Of a DNA stretch of 64,000 nucleotides, positions 1-11,946 are shown piece after piece. The stretch spans positions 124,001-188,000 of the forward strand of contig OZ025216.1 of NCBI GenBank assembly GCA_964019055.1. The letters run 5' to 3'. Under the pieces are notes generated by a model. It searched no databases, was not told the origin of the DNA, and was given only the letters and a program-made list of their open reading frames with translations. The stretch is from Anthopleura xanthogrammica (taxonomy: Eukaryota > Cnidaria > Anthozoa > Actiniaria > Actiniidae). Position numbers and translations under genes: made by a program. Numbering within the stretch: position 1 is the stretch's first letter; each line of letters opens with the position of its first letter.

Positions 1-213
1 TTACTGCTATTTTGCCCCCTCTGGCGACCATGATCCTTAGCGTTAAAACAATAGATTGTTTTGATGTCATAGGGTAATTTTAATAATATAGTTTTGATTC
101 TCAGCTCGATTAACTTTATAGTTATTTTGAATAACTTTTACCTTTTTCCAGTTAAATTAAAGGGAAATAATAAAGAAATTGTTGTTGTTGTTGGATAATG
201 TGTATATACTTAC

Positions 214-3200
214 AATATCTCTAGTCCAATCAGATCTTTGAAGGTCTTTTCTTCTATCATAGTGATCTGATTTCTTGCTAAAGATCTGGCACACAGGAGA
301 ACAATAAAAAACAGTTCATTCATTCATTCAGTCGTAAGAAACATGCTGGTCCATGCATGGATAGAGCTTTTTATCAATTATAATACAACAGGTGTTACTA
401 GCCTACATAAATGGCATAGATTGGGAAGTCAGCTTTAGTCTTTAGTCTATACTTTATATGGTAATGTTGACACAAGACCAAACTTACAGAATCTTTAAGT
501 TGGTCAAATTAAGGAACAATTCTGAAGGAATCCTTGTCAATCCACAGCTCGATAAATCCCTAAAAATCCACGAATAATACAATATTAGTAATAATTAATA
601 GAATGTTGAAATAATAAATAATTAGTGATCACCAAGGCGTGCTGCAACCTTAAAAGCACAAAGAAAAAGATTCAAGGAAGACCTTTCTTGTTGCATTAGT
701 AGAGATCTTTCACATAACTTCAACTACTTATGATAATTAATCACTATAGTAGAAACAGCGACTAAATATGCAAATAAGTCTCTACACGCACGGGTGACTA
801 ATTGCGCTGTCTTTTTCAGTCATTCTTTGCAGGCGAGTAGAATTATAATTGCTCATTTTCTCGGGAATTTTATCTGTATTGCTGTTTCTTTCAATTGTAA
901 ACGACGTTTTCATGAAGCTTTTTGTTAGTCCGTCTTCTCGTGCGTTAGATAATTGGATTGTTTAAAATGTGAGACGATTTGCCCTTGTACAATACAATAA
1001 AATACCACACAGCTTATACCAGATGCAAAAGTATTTATTTATTTTTGCTTTATTTATTTGTGTTATGATTTTTGGATACTAGCCACTTTTTTGCAATATA
1101 TACGAATTCATATTTCTCATGTATGAGATATCCGACTTTTTTCATTAAAGATCATCAAAAAGTACAACATGCCTTTGAGCTATGAATGTACACAGCTCGA
1201 CAACAACTGGCTGAAACCATCTTGGATGGCGCCATACGCTTCCTATAGAACGATATGTTTTTACATGTTTGAATGTGTGTTCAACAATAATGCGACATCT
1301 AGAAAGTCGATGATTGAATCTTCGTGCTAATCGTTGTTGGTTCCTTGGGAGGCGTCTAATCTGAACTGCACGAAAAGGTGTTAACAATGGAGGAATGTCT
1401 CCATATCCCTTGTCTGCCAAAATCACAGCACCGCGGGGCATATCATAATTCGTTCCTGGTCCAATTCTCTCCATTAAGTTATAATTGCCAGCATCATTAA
1501 TTGAACCAAGGAAACCAGCCTGTAGGAAAACAATGTTACCAAGATTATCTACGATAAGCTGGGTGTTCATGAGATGGTAATGACGGTGACCACTGAAAAA
1601 GTCTTGCTGGGGTTCGGCTTCAGGTCTGTAAATTTCATGTGGCGTACCATCGATGCACCCAACAGCATCAGGAAAAGAACGCCAGTTTCCCCGCAAAGCG
1701 TTCCACTCTGCCAAACTTGGCCATGATACTTGATTGTGAAAATATCGCCATAAAATTGGGATTACACTATGGATTATACTTGTAACTGTAGATGGACTCA
1801 CATCAAACCATAATGCAAGAGTGTCCACACAAGGATATTTTCTAAGCCAAACAAAGGTCAGTAAAACTTTGTTTAGGTTGTTAAGCTTGGAATCCTTTTT
1901 CCTTTGTCTTTGCCCTCCCCTCCTGTTTAAACGAGACATGTTTGCAGAGACCTTGGTGAATATGTCCAGCATAGTTTCGGGAAGCTCTCCGGTGTTTAAC
2001 CAAAATAGGTACCTTTGTTTTTTCATATCATCAAAAACATTTTTTCCTTGAAACTGGAAGCCACCGAATCCTGGATCAAGACGTTGCATAATGCGGCCGA
2101 TCAATGGAGGAGCATTTGGAAGCGATGATAGCAGCATTATAATGGAAACCAACATCCGTATGAAGTTCTGCAGTTGGTTGAAATTGTTAGCAGGTGGTGG
2201 AGAAAGCTGCACCAACAACGTTAGGAAAGCTCCAATTACAGCCACGAACTGATGAACGGGAATCGGCATATTGTAATATCGCGCAGGAATATTTATATTT
2301 CCATGTATGGCCTTTTTATATATGACAGGTTTAATTAATGGATAGTATTAATTTGTCCCCAAAGGGGACAAAAAAACAACAGCATAAAAAATGTGCATGA
2401 AAATAAATGATGAATAGATATCCAACTAAAAGCAATTCATTTTTGTTCCAGCTCATGCATGCAGTATGGTGATCGCACTTAAACCGTGAAATTGACTTAG
2501 GTAAATTGTGCAAAATAGTAGCAATTAGACAATAGGCAACGCTTTAATTGCGTTCACTGTAATGCCTATAAAATAAGTGGTATTACGTAACTGGACTTCG
2601 CACCAGAAGAAAAGACTATTGTTCTTTCCTTTTTTCATCCGAAATGTTTATTTTATTTGCAAAGTTTGAACCTCCCCTTTTTCGAGAAGAGTTGAAATTC
2701 GTTAGGCCTAAGTTTGTTAAAATAAAGATAGAGTCATCATTCCAACAAGCTTCTTTTGTTAATAGACGAAAGTTTGCCTTTTGTTAAGTATTGCTATAAA
2801 GGTAGAGTCCATAACCATTCATTCAAGCCTTTTCAGATAGTAAAATGGCACAATTCTGGCGACCATTCGAAGAACTTGAAACAGACCAACATCAACCATC
2901 AGTGGGTCAAATTTCGGGTACGTTTTGAGACCTTTGTTACTATACAATGTTATCTATGGTCGTTGGATAATTAAATATCGTCTTGTTTTCTCTTATGCAG
3001 TTGCTTCAGCCAAGAAATCTAGCCGTCTTCCAATTTCAGAAGAAGAAAAAGCAATTGTACTCGAGACTTACTCAATATTTTCAGGGTGGGACGAAATACT
3101 CAAACACGTCAAGCAGCGCATTAATGATCAACCTATTCGTGGTAATAGAAGCTCAAATTTAAAAAAAGGATTATTCAAATACAGCACGAGAAGCTATCAT

Positions 3201-4997
3201 AAAAAGGATTCGCCGAATTGTAAGCCAAAATGTCGCTGAGGCTCAGAGAGTTGCAAAACAACAGGAGCACACATCCGCTACACAACAGTCAGTCCGAATG
3301 TCCCAGACCATCTTAGAAGCAAAGACAAGATATTCAACGAAAAGCAGTCCTGAAGAAAGAGCAAAGGCAAAGTTGAATTTCGCTGCAAATCTGAATGACG
3401 ATGATTCTGAGGAAGAGGAGGAAGAAGAAAGCACAGTTCAAACCAACTCTGCCGTTAAGGAGCCAGCCTCGTCACAGGGTGCCACAGTGGGAAAGTGTAA
3501 GAAGAGGAAGAAATCTAAAGGAAATTCAATGGCTGCAAACAAGGCGCACACCGAAATGTGTGATAAGGCAATGAAAATGATGGGAAGAATTGACAAATTT
3601 TTAGATAAATTTGAAAGTGGAGACGAAACAGATTGAAAAAAGTAAATAAAGATTGAGATTTAACAAAATTTGACTCCTTCATTAGCTGTAGGTACATTGT
3701 ATTCAATGTACCTATAAGAGGGGGGGCGGCACTCTTTGATAGGCAGGCAAAGTTTTTCATGCTTTCTCCATAAAGATCACTAAAATTTCGAGGATTGCCC
3801 CCACTCCAACACTTTTCGATCACCCCATGTGTTTATTGGCTGCACTCTATTGTCCTCTATGACTTTTGCCTGCATTTTGTGCACAAGAATGACTGAAAAA
3901 GACAGCGCAATTAGTCACCCGTGCGTGTAGAAACTTATTTGCATATTTAGTCGCTGTTTCTACTATAGTGATTAATTATCATAAGTAGTTGAAGTTATGT
4001 GAAAGATCTCTAGTAGCTCGTTTGTTTGTTTGTTTTCTCATTAAGCGCCTTTCAGTTCAACGGTATATCTGCTTCCGGAGCCTCTAACGCGCCAAATGAC
4101 ATGAAAGTTTCTTGTTTTCATTCATCATTTCATTCGCATTTTGCCAGACCAAACTTCAAGAAGCATCTTGCTCCGCAAATCAAAATTCTCCATCGTTCTT
4201 TCGGCACCATTACTTTACAACGCTTTTCAAGCATTCAACACTTATTTCAACCGCCGCCCGGTTGGCTCAGTTGGTTGAGCACCGAACTTTCGTGCGGGAG
4301 GTCGTGGTTCGAGACCCGGCCGGACGAACACACTCAGGGTCTTAAATTAAATGAGGAGAAGGTGCTGCCTTTGTAATTACATCTGCAAATGGTTAGACTT
4401 TCAAGTGGCTCGGATGACCACTTTAATCAATCCACACTTTATCACTAACGAATATCGGAGGGACGTAAAAGAACCAATGAGGACGTAAAGTGACCACCCT
4501 CAGTTCCTACATGCACCTCATACTAACCACTTCTCATGATTGTAAAGCGCCTTTGATTACTACATACACATAGAAAGGGCGCTATGTAAATCATCAATCA
4601 TCAATCATCTTGATTTTTTTCCAACAAGTGCGACACAACAATTTCTTTGTCTTTTTTGTTGTCTGCGTGTGTTGTTGTTGTTGTTGTTTTTCTTGCTGTT
4701 GCTGCTATGGTTGTTGTTGTTAAAGCTTTTCAATAGTTACCTATATATACTTTTAGCCAGTCAAATTGGATTGAATGATTATCTTATTATAAGCTTGAAG
4801 TAGATATTTTTTCAATACAAATAAATGGTTTTTAGAAATCTTTTATAATTAATAATACAGATGCAAAAATTCCTCACTTCTGATTGGTTAAAAGCAGTGC
4901 AATTTCATTGAAACACCAATGCAAAAATGTGAAATACCTTTTTTTGATTGCGCCGATGAAAATGAATATTGAGATTTGCGCAATATAAGTTAATAAA

Positions 4998-5070
<73 letters not shown>

Positions 5071-5735
5071 GGCTAAAAAGACAAAAGAAAAGAAAATAAC
5101 CCAATCAGGACATAGCATTTTACATCGAGACGAATGTGAAAGTTTGAAAAAACTGTCATCACCGAAGAAAAAAAGGCGTCTTGTTAACAAAAGGTGCAAA
5201 CATGCCAACTCGGCGGTTCGCGCGCATTTTCCAGTTCAACTCATTTGATATTAAAATATGCTAATTTTCGAATAAAGTCATTAACAAGAAATCATATGGT
5301 TTTCCTGTGCAATTTGGGATAAATTTGAACTCGTGGGTTTTCAAAGCGCTCAAATACCACACGCGCTATCGGGCTCGTGCTATTTTGAACTCTTTGAAAA
5401 CCCACTCGTGCAAATATATTCAAAATTGCACTCAAAACCATATGATTTCCTATACAAATTGCCGTCGTAATATCTATCAATGATCACTTGAAGCGTTCTT
5501 TGCCTTATCGTTGCGTATTTGACAACTTGGTGTTTTTTCCGGCTGGTGATAAAATCTCATTTGAAAGTCAAATAATTTGAATCAACCATCCGAAAGTAGC
5601 TTTCGTCATTTTACCTTATATGAAACTTGTTCTTTTTCATTTTATTCTAATTATCTAGTTACTAGCTTTTTCTTTTAGTTTGTTACATAGCATTTGATCA
5701 TTACGTCATGAAATTTGCACGAAACAAGTCATTAA

Positions 5736-5766
<31 letters not shown>

Positions 5767-6006
5767 TGATGTATTTTCTTTTCCCCATCTATCCATTCAT
5801 TCATTCAGTACTTACAGTTTTCTGGTATTGTTCGGCAAATTCAAGGAACCGAGATCGGTCACATTAGTAATATCACAGACAATATCCAGCAAGTCATTTT
5901 CTTGTTTTTCGCATATGCAGATTTTTGGGCAATCTAAAGTCGGGGACGTTGGCCCAGAACAAAAGATGAGACAAAATACGAGCCAATACACTTTGCTGTA
6001 GGTCAT
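214..6006 (-). CDS. 5' part of a leucine-rich-repeat receptor/secreted protein gene (3 exons seen, continues beyond window)
   Basis: Three coding exons read on the minus strand. Exon 1 (5816-6006) starts at the ATG at 6006 and gives a hydrophobic signal peptide (MTYSKVYWLVFCLIFCSG), then an LRRNT cysteine cap of pattern Cx3CxCx11C (CPKICICEK...DIVC), ending in NNTRKL at a GTAAGT donor. Exon 2 (488-559) and exon 3 (214-285) are each exactly 72 bp, both phase 2 on each side. They encode one LRR apiece (DLSSCGLTRIPSELF..., then SLARNQITMIEEKTF...). The joins give a seamless LRR register. 72-bp phase-2 LRR exons are typical of LGR/relaxin-receptor-type genes, but too little is visible to name the family. 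An acceptor at 6016 suggests a 5' noncoding exon upstream; a minus-strand donor abutting 7535 is one candidate. Intron 1 (560-5815) hosts a transposon. Confidence 0.82.
702..827 (+). repeat. Left terminal inverted repeat of the Harbinger element
   Basis: 126 bp, matching the reverse complement of 3885-4010 with one difference. It begins GAGATCTTTCAC directly after the TAGTA flank. Confidence 0.95.
1145..2269 (-). CDS. PIF/Harbinger (HARBI1-like) DDE transposase
   Basis: A 374-aa intronless protein starting at the ATG at 2267-2269, within the usual 350-400 aa size of HARBI1-type transposases. It belongs to the DDE_Tnp_4 superfamily, which cuts and pastes DNA by a metal-dependent RNase-H-fold reaction. 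The three catalytic acidic residues are visible in their family contexts: D207 in VGCIDGTPHEI, D286 in ILADKGYGD and E330 in RIIVEHTFKHVK. A helix-turn-helix-like stretch lies at about 137-175 (WLRKYPCVDTLALWFDVSP). The frame is fully open with no inactivating change, and AT-rich sequence with TTTATT (a reverse AATAAA) follows near 1035-1060. It lies inside the TIR-bounded element and is divergent to the second gene at 2845. Confidence 0.95.
   Translation of the reverse strand: MPIPVHQFVAVIGAFLTLLVQLSPPPANNFNQLQNFIRMLVSIIMLLSSLPNAPPLIGRIMQRLDPGFGGFQFQGKNVFDDMKKQRYLFWLNTGELPETMLDIFTKVSANMSRLNRRGGQRQRKKDSKLNNLNKVLLTFVWLRKYPCVDTLALWFDVSPSTVTSIIHSVIPILWRYFHNQVSWPSLAEWNALRGNWRSFPDAVGCIDGTPHEIYRPEAEPQQDFFSGHRHYHLMNTQLIVDNLGNIVFLQAGFLGSINDAGNYNLMERIGPGTNYDMPRGAVILADKGYGDIPPLLTPFRAVQIRRLPRNQQRLARRFNHRLSRCRIIVEHTFKHVKTYRSIGSVWRHPRWFQPVVVELCTFIAQRHVVLFDDL
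2845..3636 (+). CDS. Second protein of the Harbinger element (putative DNA-binding/accessory partner)
   Basis: Spliced by eye into three exons: 2845-2917, 3001-3141 and 3185-3636, with introns of 83 and 43 bp, phases 1 and 1, giving 221 aa. It starts MAQFWRPFEELE. The middle (SEEEKAIVLETYS...GWDEILKHVKQRI...AREAIIKRIRRIV) looks helical and basic. The C-terminal half has an acidic run (DDDSEEEEEEES) followed by a basic KKRKKSKG stretch that could be a nuclear signal, then a helical tail. AATAAA follows at 3645. Harbinger elements usually encode a Myb/SANT-like partner that brings the transposase into the nucleus and to the TIRs. I do not see a clear SANT tryptophan pattern here, so the role comes from position, not from a recognised domain. 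Confidence 0.72.
3885..4010 (-). repeat. Right terminal inverted repeat of the Harbinger element
   Basis: 126 bp, the inverted partner of 702-827, ending ...GAAAGATCTC before the TAGTA flank at 4011-4015. Confidence 0.95.
4256..4615 (+). mobile_element. tRNA-derived SINE
   Basis: The head 4256-4325 resembles a tRNA gene with an A box (TGGCTCAGTTGGTTGAGC) and a B box (GGTTCGAGACC) at tRNA spacing, but with mismatched T-arm and acceptor pairing. An unrelated body of about 240 bp follows. It ends in a GCGCTATGTAAAT motif and a short (ATCATCA)n tail at about 4587-4612. RNA polymerase III promoters plus a simple tail are the hallmark of SINEs. It lies in intron 1 of the LRR gene, just outside the Harbinger insertion. 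Confidence 0.85.
4998..5071. repeat. (ATT)n microsatellite
   Basis: About 24 uninterrupted ATT/TTA units following a GCGCAATATAAGTTAATAAAT motif, like a SINE tail. Shorter tracts of the same motif occur at 5737-5765 and 10498-10540. Confidence 0.97.
5287..5450. repeat. Foldback (palindromic) MITE-like element
   Basis: The outer arms GAAATCATATGGTTTT (5288 on) and AAAACCATATGATTTC (to about 5449) are inverted copies. Inner arms also pair (CTCGTGGGTTTTCAAAG with CTTTGAAAACCCACTCGTG). The whole 164 bp can fold on itself. No coding potential. Similar foldbacks recur at 9745, 35981 and 50471. Confidence 0.75.
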
Positions 6007-6015
6007 GGTGAATGA

Positions 6016-9000
6016 CTGCAAATAAATAAGAGAGTTTAGAAATGTCATCAAATAGGAAGTGAACAGCTGAATGGGATAAAAAAGGGCTTACACTCATGCA
6101 ATGCAATCTTGTTCATACCGGTTCACGACTGATCAGTAATCTACTTGTAAAGCATCGTTTTTTACTTATATTCAGAATCACCATTACCATCAAGTACTAA
6201 TAATAGATACGACATCAATATTTATTAGCTAACTAATACTTGTCTACCGTGTGAAAACTCACGACTGATTGTTGGCTAGCTATCTGCAAGTATTAATGGT
6301 TTCAAGTACAAGCAACTTGACACCGGAATTTTGAATGAAAAAAATTAATATAGAAGCGAAGAAAAGCAATCAAATAAAAAAGCGTGAATGCTTTTCATTT
6401 ATTTACTGAAAGTTTATATCAACAATGAGAGGATATTCAACACGTTGAACTGATGGCCAATATCTTGTACTAAATATTAACAGAATGGATTATTTTACTG
6501 TTCACTTTACTAGTCCCATAATCTGATAACATATAAGTTTAAGTTATTATCTATATATTAATTCAGTAAAACAATTTGATATCAGTTTGCGCAAGTTGTT
6601 AACTGATGAGGTTCATAATTTTCTAGATGTTCTTTTAGACATGAACGAAGTCTAGACCTCGCTGTATGGAATAAAATGAATTATAATATAATGGAATATT
6701 TCTTAGGAAGCAACCGGAAAGTTACTGTATGAGTGCATGGCGTTCGCGACTGACTGAACGAATGGTAATCTGATTGTAAGATTACCTTGGACGAGAATAC
6801 TGCATAATCACATAAATAAATTTATCAATGCGCCTTTTGGACGAAAACAGGAAGATGGATCTGTGTTTGAATATGGAGAAATACTTATCTTGATATATGA
6901 TATCGAAAAACTTAAACGAGCATCTTAAGAAAGTATTTAAAAGAAGAACCACCGATTAGATAAGTTCATTCTTCTCTTCTCTTTTTGTTTTGTCCCCTCT
7001 TTTCCTTTTCTTTCCCCTTCTTCACCATCTGATAACATTTTATTTCAATTCTTACTACTCAGTTTCTCAGCCGGATCTGTTAAACAATAGGGACTTGAAA
7101 CACACGACCCGCTTACCTTATGACGACTCACTCGCCACTGAGAAAAAGACTCAAACCAGTTTACCAATAATCTCATGGATGTTTCTTTCTAAACATATTA
7201 ACGACTAAAAGTTAAGTCTATACTAGACACATAGCTATTTGAGCAGCTTTACGTAGATGAGAATAAGCAGTCTCACTTTTTTCTAGCTAGGGTTTCAGTT
7301 GTTTGGAATTTTTAGATTTTCCACAAGAAAAAAAAAACACTTGATTTTTACTAATTGATTTTCAGCTGATATACTTCTTGCTGGCAGTAATGTGCAACTT
7401 CAGACATTATTAATATATTTATTTGTTTTCATTCTATCCCACTCAAAAGTTGTATCACAAAGAAAAATTAGTTTCATGAAGAGAAAAGAGAAATGTCATT
7501 CAAAGAATAAATGAGAAAACATTTGGTTCCTTACCTTGTCGAAGTGATGAATGTTTAAGCAATCATCGCGGTGTGCGTATCGAGTGTTTTTTTCTTTTCT
7601 AAATTCATACGGATTCCTTGCAGAGGACAGCTCTTTACCAGTAACTTGTAAATATTCCTGTTTATTACGTCAGACGTTCTAATATTGGAACAAGCAGGAC
7701 AGCTGGGTAACCATGCTACCCCTCAAGTCTAGTAATAAGTGAAACACGACAAAAAAAACAGCAAGTATAGGAAACTAAGATTTTAGACACCACAATATAA
7801 ATAGATCAGTATTTCAATAATAATAACAATTCTTATTTATGACATACTGTACGCAAGTGACGACATTCTTTGACCTTACACTAGACTTTATTATTGAAAA
7901 TACAAATCATGCTAGGTTGCAGTCATAATGTAATAGCCATATAAAACATACGTGATCTGCCTCTTGTTTTGTTCCTTAGTCGTGCGTTAAATCCAAATAT
8001 GAGTTTACAGACTATGAAGTTTTAATTTTCTTCAACATGTTTCGGAAGCATTATGTCAGCCGTCACCTTTGAATCATGTACTTTTTTTTGAAGCTGACAA
8101 TCCGTTTTAAATCTGCTAAGTCATTTCCATGGTCGCACGTACAAGACAAACAGAAAATCTTAAATGCTGACTGCAAAAAACCCAGACAGGTTTTATAACA
8201 GCAAATTATAGACACCACTAACCCTAACAACTAAAGTTGCATCACGAACATGACCTATTTATTATAATAAAAACACATCAATTCATATATGATTATATAT
8301 AATATTAGTATTGATTGAATAAACTTGAGGTGTTTTTTGATTCCTCTCGCGGCTAAGTTCAGTCTGTTTGTACAGATGACGTCTTTTTGATGGTGTACCA
8401 TACATAAGCTTTGACAAGTAGACCAAGCTTTTCTAGTTGGGTCTGTTTAACATGTTTAATACAAAGTATCATCGGTTTTCAGAGGGTTTGATAAATCCTA
8501 TTCAAACACTGACATTCTACTTGATTTCCTAATTAACACAGGACATGAATTTAGTCGAAGCTTATTTTCAATAGCCAATCAGAGCTCAGCATTTGTTACC
8601 TTGATACATTTATTTGCCTTTTTCACGCATGCTCGCTGGGTCATATCAGTACAGGATACAGGATACTGGTCAGTAGCTACCTTATGTGCATTAAACCGAT
8701 CAAAATACTGGATTAAAACAGATTAACTTTCCACTTAGAACAGTGACTCCCATCTTTTCTGTGCCAAATGCATCGTGAGACCTGTTGTCTAACACTAACA
8801 TTACTTTCTATTCATACCAGATAATTACACAAGAAAAGTTGATAAAAGTAGTCAAAACATGATTACATCGAGGCCACAACTATTTTGAGATGAATTTAAA
8901 TCTTGTAGAAACTATAACCTCAGACTCACCACAAGAAAGAGATGTATCAGATGTTATAATCACGAATCTATCTAGAAGCTGTGTAATGTTGGGATCAGCG

Positions 9001-9744
9001 GTGAAAGGAACTGAGAAATGTTAAAGGCAATCATATGGTATTGTAACATTTTTAATTCCAGAGCCCCACCCCCGATTTTCTAACACATCCTGTTTGAACA
9101 AATGCTCGACTTGACATATATACCGTAGTGGCACATAGAACAAGTACAGTGCTTTCATTACTGATATTCATTCATGAAATATATCTAATGCTTGATTATC
9201 TCGTGCTACTTACAATATTAAGAAATTCTCTAAACTGTCTTTCTGTTTCATTACTACAGTCAGTCTTGTATTCATTTATTTTTACTTATCTGTATATTGG
9301 ATTCATAGTTCGACTTAACGAGTATTAACGACCATGCAGCTGTTATTGCTAGCGAGATTGGGCCTGTATAAGACTAGTCGAACCAAATATGTATATATTA
9401 TATTTTAATTCCGCTTTGTCTTTGAAAATACAACCTTATACCAGAGAGTTATTCCCTTACCTAGCAACGGTAACTATGGGCTTGTGGAACTATCAATTAA
9501 TGGGTAAAAACAGGCTGACAAGTTCTCATCTTGATATGCACCCGATAAAGCGCATTTACAAACAGTCATCAGAGATCACCTGGACTTTTTAAAGCCAATT
9601 TATTTTGTTTCAAATGGAAACTGTATTGTGTGTCAGTGGTATGAACACCCAGGTTCCATTAAAACATTGCGTAAGATAACTTCTTGTCCTTTCCTTGTTT
9701 CACTTAGGTGTCATTTTCGATGTTTGCATTCTTTCCTTATCAAT
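6016..9744. other. Non-coding stretch upstream of the LRR gene
   Basis: AT-rich, with no open frame that looks like protein. The only structural hint is a set of minus-strand donor-like sites (CGACAAG then GTAAGG, exon edge 7535; a GTGAGT near 8925) that could belong to 5' noncoding exons of the LRR gene. Otherwise I see nothing definite. Confidence 0.5.
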
Positions 9745-10062
9745 AATAGTCAGGTCTGTTAGCGAAAAGATCGTGCACTTTTGAGTACAAGCACCAAACT
9801 TGGCACAAATGTTTTGTTGGGACATACTAAACACATTTAGGGGTGGGTGCCAAAAAATGGTGGTCGGGGGGAGGCACGCCACACTCTACTAGATGGATAA
9901 ACTTTTTCAAAATTCATATATGAAACAAAAATAATTCCTTCAAGTTTTAGCGCTAACATGGAGTCGCTGTTTAAAAAAGGAACATTTGTGCCAAGTTTGG
10001 TGCTTGTACTTAAAAGTGCACGATCTTAGCTATTTTTGTCGCTAACAGACCTGACTATAATC
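9745..10062. mobile_element. Foldback MITE with ~75-bp inverted arms
   Basis: The left arm at 9745-9815 (from TAATAGTCAGGTCTGTTAGC) and the right arm at about 9981-10062 are reverse complements at roughly 90%, with an 11-bp insertion in the right arm. The shared core reads AGTACAAGCACCAAACTTGG. A 165-bp spacer separates the arms, and there is no open frame of note. Confidence 0.82.
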
Positions 10063-10502
10063 CCTTGCAGGGTTACTAACTAGATTATGCCAATGTTTCT
10101 ACTCCCTACTCTGAGCTGAACTTGTAAACGTCGTGTACCAAATAGATATATGATTGTCAAGTTATTTTAGACTCCAAATTAAGATGTTCAACTACGATTA
10201 TCAAGAGATTGTGGATGTGATTCGGTGGTGGATTGACGCCTCCGCCAGCTAGCTAGCTTTGCTTTACATGATTGCATTTAGCCAGTCTTTAGTAAAAGCT
10301 AAACATTGATGTCCTTTTTCCAGTTGTAAGCTCGATTCATCACGGCCCAATGCCGGTAATGATTAGGGACCGGCCATTATTTACAGGGAGGGGGACTAGT
10401 GCATCTTGACTTTCTCTTGCACAATTTTTTTTATACGCATTTGATCATTTTTATGGAAAATGCGCTATATAGATTGATAAATTATTATTTTCATTATTAT
10501 TA

Positions 10503-10542
<40 letters not shown>

Positions 10543-11946
10543 TGTGACCCCTCCCCCCAGTCTGCTTCAATTCCCCAATTCGTCTATTTATCAAAATCAT
10601 TTAAACTTAAAATGATTAATAATAATTATGTACTTTTGGTAGAACTTCCGTTGGTCGTTATTAAGAAATCCCTTAACCTGCCTCAGGGGTACTTGAAGGA
10701 TGTCAATTTAAAAGACTGAAAAATAATGAAAAATACTGGCGATGTTCAGTGTTCAATGTTGTATTCCTGCCTAACATATAAATCGCATCCAAATTAAACA
10801 GGTACTCGTCTTGTTTTTACTCAAAAACTCACTCTCAATGTCGTTGACATTGTTTAGCAATTTAAACAAATTCCAAATATTTTTCAGAAAGTCAAACTAT
10901 GCAACGTATATATTCGACTTATCCTTTTCGTTTTCCCTATAAACTGCTTAACTTCAGTTATGTCGAAAAGTTCTAACCAGAACTAACCTTGTGACTTCCA
11001 AGGAGAATTTCACGACGGTCAAGCACAATTGAGGCAAGAAGCAGTTTTAAAAGTTTGACTGTTATTCATACTACTGTTCAGCTTATCCTCGGCCTTCCTC
11101 CAGAAATCTGATCATCTAAGTTCAGAACCAACTTTATATAATTGGTATTTGTATGCTATCTTAATGGGTTTTTAGTCAATCGTGTCAAATACACAAAGCA
11201 AATACAAATTCTTGCTATTTGATGAAGATCAGTTAGCACTGACAAATAGAAGGCGAATAAAGAGGTGGCAATTTGATAATAGCACAACAAAGTAAAATAT
11301 ATGATCGGATCGCCGGCCCGGTGAATGATAAAACTGCATGTTATCATGTTCCTGTTTCTACCTTGTTTAATTGCGCACAGTCAATTCCTCAACTACACTG
11401 CCGTTACCATAACAACCATTAACTTGACAACTTCTAAATAAACTTCTTATAGAGCTGTTAAGTTGTGACGTATTTCCGGGTCCAACTGCTCATAAAACAC
11501 TAAGATAAAGTGAAAAAAGTTCTCGATGATTTAACCTCCATCTGAAACAGTTAGAACTTTAGAGAAAAAAATCCTGTCATGAAGAAAAAGTAAAAAAAAC
11601 TTTATGAAAATGCTTTTCGTTTTGGACCTGGAAGTCGTTTTTTCATTCGATTGACGTCAAACTTAACAGCCCTATTGTTGCTGTTGTAGTCCGAAAAAAT
11701 ATTATTTTGATAGTTAATACCGGAATTCCTAAAGAAGCATTTCAGTTTATTGAAAACAAATTTGCAATAACCATTCTATAAACCCTGAGTAAGATAATGA
11801 TGTCTTATAAATGATGTTTTACTACCCCAGATAAGTTTTGTATATTTGATAAAGACTCCAATGACATCACACTCATTAACATATTGGATCCCGGAAGTAT
11901 AAACCTTGATACATCACTCAAATCATATTTTACTATTCAATCGTAC
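10063..11946. other. Non-coding stretch with a SINE-like tail
   Basis: At 10362 a GGGACCGGCCATTATTTAC motif resembles the edge of a degraded DNA transposon. At 10462 GCGCTATATAGATTGATAAA is followed by (ATT)n, like a 3' SINE tail. No gene seen. Confidence 0.45.

Larger units (their letters stand above)
702..4010. mobile_element. Complete PIF/Harbinger-type DNA transposon with 126-bp TIRs
   Basis: The ends 702-827 and 3885-4010 are inverted copies over 126 bp with a single mismatch (position 780). The outermost bases are GAGATCTTTCACATAAC. The flanks carry a 5-bp direct repeat TAGTA (697-701 and 4011-4015). Inside are a minus-strand DDE transposase and a divergent three-exon plus-strand second gene, both open, with a shared ~575-bp intergenic promoter region (2270-2844). 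Two genes in one element is the known layout of PIF/Harbinger transposons. The near-perfect TIRs and intact frames indicate a recent, possibly still active insertion into intron 1 of the LRR gene. Confidence 0.93.

Noticed and set aside
4256..4325. Possible functional tRNA gene
   Set aside because: A and B boxes are present but stems are mismatched, and a SINE body and tail follow; interpreted as a SINE head.
5708..6106. Plus-strand poly-Tyr frame and a second minus frame over the LRR first exon
   Set aside because: The first comes from an (ATT)n repeat and antisense; the second is out of frame with the LRRNT exon.
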